Program-made: the position numbers and the translations under genes | Source of the DNA: Desulfobacterales bacterium | Lineage (GTDB): Bacteria > Desulfobacterota > Desulfobacteria > Desulfobacterales > JAFDCJ01 | Direction: 5' to 3' | Assembly: GCA_020345785.1 (NCBI GenBank) | Contig: CP070771.1 | Location: 1,019,914 to 1,028,320, forward strand | DNA length: 8,407 nucleotides | Notes under the pieces: model-generated | The model's input: only the letters and a program-made list of their open reading frames with translations | Told to the model about the DNA's origin: nothing | The model's database searches: none | In this document: one piece after another, positions 5,931 through 8,407 of the stretch | Layout: each line of letters opens with the position of its first letter | How positions within the stretch are numbered: position 1 is the first letter of the stretch

Positions 5931-6814
5931 GGCCGCTCTCCTGCGGGGGCAAAAAGTCCGGCTGGTTTGAATACAAGAACGGCGATGACAATGGAGAAGA
6001 CAATGACATTCTGCCAGCCGCCGGCTAAGAAGAAAACAGCATAGGCTTCAAGGAGTCCCACCAAAATGCCGGCCGCAATAGCGCCCTTGATGTTGCCCAA
6101 GCCGCCGAGAATAACGACGACATAGCTCTTTAATACGGGAGCCATCCCGGCATTGGGATTGGCAGGGAAAAGGGTGATCAAAAGCGCGCCGGATATCCCG
6201 GCCAGGGCCGCTCCAATGCCGAAGGCCACGGCATACATCCGGCTGACATCGATACCCAGCGTCTGCGCGGCCTCCGAGTGCTGGGAAGTGGCGCGGATGG
6301 CCTTGCCCAGGCTCGTGTATTTGATAAAATACCAGAGCAGACCGACCGTCAACAGCGCCAGGCCCAGGATCACCAGGTGGTCGTATATGAAGACAACCCC
6401 TTCGACGACGAGCTGGCCGGCTACCAGATTGGGAATTCCGCGCTGAATGGATCCGAATATGATCAACGCCAGGTTCTGAAATATCACCATCAGGCCGATC
6501 GTCAGAACGAAGGAATCCATGAGCCATTCCCGGCCGGCCTTCTTGCGGAGGGTTGAAATCAGCCCCTTCTCCAGAATGATACCCACAATCAAAAGGCCGA
6601 TCCCGGAAGCCAATATACCCAGCGGAAAAGGCAGACCCAGCATGGCGGCTACAAAATACATGATATAGCAGCCGATCATAAACAATTCGCCGTGGGCAAA
6701 GTTGACGATCGCCATGATCCCGAAGATTAGGGAAAGGCCCACGCCCATCAGGGCATACATCGAACCCCTCACCAGACCCAAAACCATCAGTTGGATAAAA
6801 ATACTCAGATCCAT
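5927..6814 (-). CDS. livH: LivH-type ABC transporter permease, set A
   Basis: This is an inner-membrane permease of 295 residues. The hallmark GLSLIFGIMAIVNFAHGE is at 26-43, then LFMIG. The coupling loop RATSQHSEAAQTLGI lies at 174-188 and VVILGGLGNIKG at 233-244. The ending VFKPAGLFAPAGE is standard. ATG 6814 has AGGTGGAG upstream with a six-base gap. It overlaps livM by four bases. It is separated from livF by a 343-bp repeat-rich gap. No strong promoter was found there, so it is either read through from livG-livF or expressed from a promoter I cannot recognise. Confidence 0.95.
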   Translation of the reverse strand: MDLSIFIQLMVLGLVRGSMYALMGVGLSLIFGIMAIVNFAHGELFMIGCYIMYFVAAMLGLPFPLGILASGIGLLIVGIILEKGLISTLRKKAGREWLMDSFVLTIGLMVIFQNLALIIFGSIQRGIPNLVAGQLVVEGVVFIYDHLVILGLALLTVGLLWYFIKYTSLGKAIRATSQHSEAAQTLGIDVSRMYAVAFGIGAALAGISGALLITLFPANPNAGMAPVLKSYVVVILGGLGNIKGAIAAGILVGLLEAYAVFFLAGGWQNVIVFSIVIAVLVFKPAGLFAPAGERP

Positions 6815-6873
6815 AAGCGCTCCACCTCTCGTTCATTGGCATCTATGCGTATTCTGAGACAGTGTTTGAAATT

Positions 6874-6904
6874 AGGTTTCAGGTGTCAGGTTTCGGGTGT
6901 CAGG
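6874..6904 (+). repeat. Heptamer array AGGTKTC, left copy
   Basis: The units are AGGTTTC, AGGTGTC, AGGTTTC and GGGTGTC, then AGG. The array is the inverted counterpart of the one at 7066-7098. The unit is 7 bp with only a T/G alternation at position 5 and one change at position 1. Confidence 0.8.
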
Positions 6905-6941
6905 AAATCGAATTACTAATCCTGCAACCTTAATGAAACAT

Positions 6942-7008
6942 CACCTAAACGGAACAGCGAACCGCAGAATGCCTTCCTTCGAGATTCGATATTTATCCGT
7001 CTTAGGTG
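6942..7008. repeat. Imperfect inverted repeat CACCTAA(G)ACGG
   Basis: CACCTAAACGG at 6942-6952 matches the reverse complement of CCGTCTTAGGTG at 6997-7008 apart from one extra base. About 44 bases lie between. It sits within the outer heptamer arrays, giving a nested symmetric layout. Confidence 0.6.
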
Positions 7009-7045
7009 GATTCGCCTTTTTTAGAGTATCTTCTACGATCAGACT

Positions 7046-7062
7046 GGCCGCCTCCGGCGGCC
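7046..7062. repeat. Perfect GC-rich hairpin GGCCGCC-TCC-GGCGGCC
   Basis: Seven perfectly paired bases on each side of a three-base loop. No T-run follows on either strand, so it is not a standard terminator. It touches the right heptamer array and could slow or end transcription after livF, or protect a 3' end. Confidence 0.65.
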
Positions 7063-7065
7063 GTG

Positions 7066-7098
7066 CTGACACCTGACACCGGAAACCTGAAACCTGAT
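7066..7098 (-). repeat. Heptamer array AGGTKTC, right copy, inverted
   Basis: On the minus strand the units are AGGTTTC, AGGTTTC, CGGTGTC and AGGTGTC. The array is the same family as 6874-6904 but in the opposite orientation, so the two could pair across about 160 bases. Confidence 0.8.
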
Positions 7099-7157
7099 CC
7101 GTTTCCAAAGCACCTGACAACATTAGCAGCAACTTTCAATATGGTGCCGCTAAACGC

Positions 7158-7868
7158 TCATATCCATTCTTTAATGATGTCCTCGATACGGTCGGCAAAT
7201 TCTGCCCTGGGGCCATGATGGCTGTTCTGACCCAAGCGAAGCACATAGATGTAGTCGACCACATCCAGGCACTTGTGAACCTTCTGATCCACCATTAAGA
7301 TGGTGTATCCCAAATCTTTTAATTTGACGATTTCCTCATAGACCGTGTCAACCAGCTTCGGCATCAACCCCACCGACGGTTCATCGATCAGGATGGCACG
7401 GGGATGGGTCATGGTGAGGCGGGCGATCTCGAGTGTCCGCTGCTCACCACCGGAAAGTGCACCGGCCGCCATTTTGCGCTTATTCTTGAGAACGGGATAA
7501 TGTTGGTAGACTTCATCCAGGGCCTTGTCGAGCGCATTGCGGTCATGTTTGATGATCCAGCCCCCCAGCTCCAGGTTTTCTTCCACCGTCATTGCCGGAA
7601 AAACACTGTGTCCCTGGATGAGATGGGCAATGCCCTGGCCCAGCATCTGATTCGGCTTGAGCCCCTTGATCGAACGTCCGTCGTGAAAAACGTCCCCCTG
7701 CCTGGGACGCAGGTAACCGTAAATGGTCTTCAGCAGGGTCGACTTGCCTGCTCCGTTGGGCCCGATGATGCCGGTCAGGCGCCCCTCCCTGGCAACCACA
7801 TTGACATCCGTTAAAATCGGAACCTCTTTCACATAGCCTGAAGTAACATTTTTGACCTCAAGAGTCAT
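7158..7868 (-). CDS. livF: LivF-type ABC transporter ATP-binding protein, set A
   Basis: This is an ATPase subunit of 236 residues for the set A importer. Walker A GPNGAGKST is at 36-44, Q-loop Gln85 (LIQGHSVFP), signature LSGGEQ at 138-143 and Walker B AILIDEP at 158-164. The switch position reads MVDQK with Gln194, as usual in LivF, which has EQN or DQN where other ABC proteins have histidine. TVEENLELG (94-102) also fits LivF. The C-terminus ends IEDIIKEWI instead of the common AYLG tail. ATG 7868 is two bases after the livG stop (TAATTATG); the Shine-Dalgarno is weak, so coupling to livG is likely. Gap to livH is 343 bp. Confidence 0.95.
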   Translation of the reverse strand: MTLEVKNVTSGYVKEVPILTDVNVVAREGRLTGIIGPNGAGKSTLLKTIYGYLRPRQGDVFHDGRSIKGLKPNQMLGQGIAHLIQGHSVFPAMTVEENLELGGWIIKHDRNALDKALDEVYQHYPVLKNKRKMAAGALSGGEQRTLEIARLTMTHPRAILIDEPSVGLMPKLVDTVYEEIVKLKDLGYTILMVDQKVHKCLDVVDYIYVLRLGQNSHHGPRAEFADRIEDIIKEWI

Positions 7869-7870
7869 AA

Positions 7871-8407
7871 TTAATGCCCCAAATACGCATCGATTACCGC
7901 CGGGTCATGCCGGACATTTTCCGACTCTCCCTCGGCGATAGTTGCGCCGGCTGAAAGAACGGTCAGGTTTTTGCACAGTTTCATCACGGAGGGAATATCG
8001 TGGCTGATCAAAAGAAATGTCTTTCCCCGGGTTCGGTTCAGTTCAATGGTGACGTCGATCAACCGGTCAATCAAAGCAGGATTGACCCCGGCAAACGGCT
8101 CGTCCAACAGAACCACCTCCGGATCCGCCATCATGGTTCGCATGAACTCCAGCAGTTTTTTTTGCCCTCCGGAAATTTCCACGGCCAGCTGCTCCGTGAG
8201 ATGGCTGAGCCCTGCCATCTCCAGAAGCTCCAAAGCCTTTTTCTCACCCTTCTTCTTCGAAATCCGCCTGGGAATCAGGGGCACCATCATGTTCTCCATC
8301 AGGGTCATTTCATTGAAGACCCGGGCAACCTGAAAGGTTCGGCCGATCCCCCTGGAAGCGATTTGATTCGGTTTGAGTCCGGTAATTTCCCGGTTTTTGA
8401 AAATGAC
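7871..8407 (-). CDS. livG: LivG-type ABC transporter ATP-binding protein, set A (N-terminus cut off)
   Basis: This ATPase subunit runs in from beyond the high end of the window; 178 C-terminal residues are present and the frame is open to base 8407. The N-terminal third with Walker A is missing. In visible numbering, the Q-loop is Gln26 in RTFQVARVF, the signature is ISGGQ (78-82), Walker B VVLLDEP (98-104) and the switch His136 in ISHDI. The ending DAYLGH is typical of LivG. The ATG at 8308 is internal, not the start: residues coded above it (VIFKNREITGLKPNQIAS...) are normal LivG sequence. It precedes livF by two bases. Set A therefore begins outside the window and may carry its own binding-protein gene there. 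Confidence 0.95.
   Translation of the reverse strand, partial: VIFKNREITGLKPNQIASRGIGRTFQVARVFNEMTLMENMMVPLIPRRISKKKGEKKALELLEMAGLSHLTEQLAVEISGGQKKLLEFMRTMMADPEVVLLDEPFAGVNPALIDRLIDVTIELNRTRGKTFLLISHDIPSVMKLCKNLTVLSAGATIAEGESENVRHDPAVIDAYLGH

Larger units (their letters stand above)
6815..7157. other. Repeat-rich noncoding gap between livF and livH (set A)
   Basis: There is no credible gene in these 343 bases. A 63-codon frame (7132-6941, minus) is a translation of the repeats. The gap contains two heptamer arrays in inverted orientation (6874-6904 and 7066-7098). Between them lie an imperfect inverted repeat (6942-6952 with 6997-7008) and a perfect GC-rich hairpin (7046-7062). A weak hairpin at 7125-7151 follows livF. 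I found no clear promoter or target-site duplication. Confidence 0.7.

Noticed and set aside
6048..6842. A 264-codon minus-strand frame overlapping livH of set A
   Set aside because: It is a shadow of livH in another frame: rich in Arg, Gly and Pro, without membrane segments.
6941..7132. A 63-codon frame in the livF-livH gap
   Set aside because: No ribosome site, and much of the translation (GFRCQVS) is just the heptamer repeat read in frame.
7125..7151. Terminator just after livF (set A)
   Set aside because: AGCGGCA can pair with TGCTGCT across a 13-base loop, but one pair is G-U and no U-tract follows; too weak to annotate as a terminator.

Overview
The window is almost entirely two ABC importer gene sets of the branched-chain amino acid / HAAT (LIV-I) family. 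Every real gene is on the minus strand, so transcription runs from high to low coordinates. The genes suggest a Gram-negative bacterium: there is a periplasmic binding protein with a twin-arginine signal, a clear sigma70-type promoter and tight Shine-Dalgarno spacing. The degenerate 7-8 bp tandem repeats between genes resemble, from memory only, intergenic repeats of uncultured Desulfobacterota. That taxon is a low-confidence inference.

Layout in transcription order. Set A: livG (8407-7871, 5' end cut by the window), livF (7868-7158), a 343-bp repeat-rich gap, livH (6814-5927), livM (5930-4962). Next comes a 441-bp gap (4961-4521). It holds three blocks of short tandem repeats, a probable rho-independent terminator on the minus strand (4648-4680), a TTGACA-N17-TATGAT promoter (4604-4632) and a short 5' UTR with an inverted repeat. 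Set B follows: substrate-binding protein (4520-3180), a 215-bp gap with GC-rich hairpins, livH (2964-2083), livM (2086-1124), livG (1136-390) and livF (390 to beyond position 1).

How they work together: in each set LivH and LivM form the inner-membrane channel and LivG and LivF form the ATPase pair. The Tat-exported binding protein delivers substrate in the periplasm to set B, and possibly also to set A, which shows no binding protein of its own here. The two sets have different gene orders (G-F-H-M and K-H-M-G-F) and clearly different protein sequences, so they are not a recent tandem duplication. The substrate cannot be named from sequence; amino acids, amides/urea or aromatic acids are all possible for this family.

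No new defence, mobile or biosynthetic system is visible. The least explained material is noncoding. One part is the pair of inverted AGGTKTC heptamer arrays that bracket nested inverted repeats between livF and livH of set A. The other is the cluster of unrelated 7-8 bp tandem repeats just after livM of set A.
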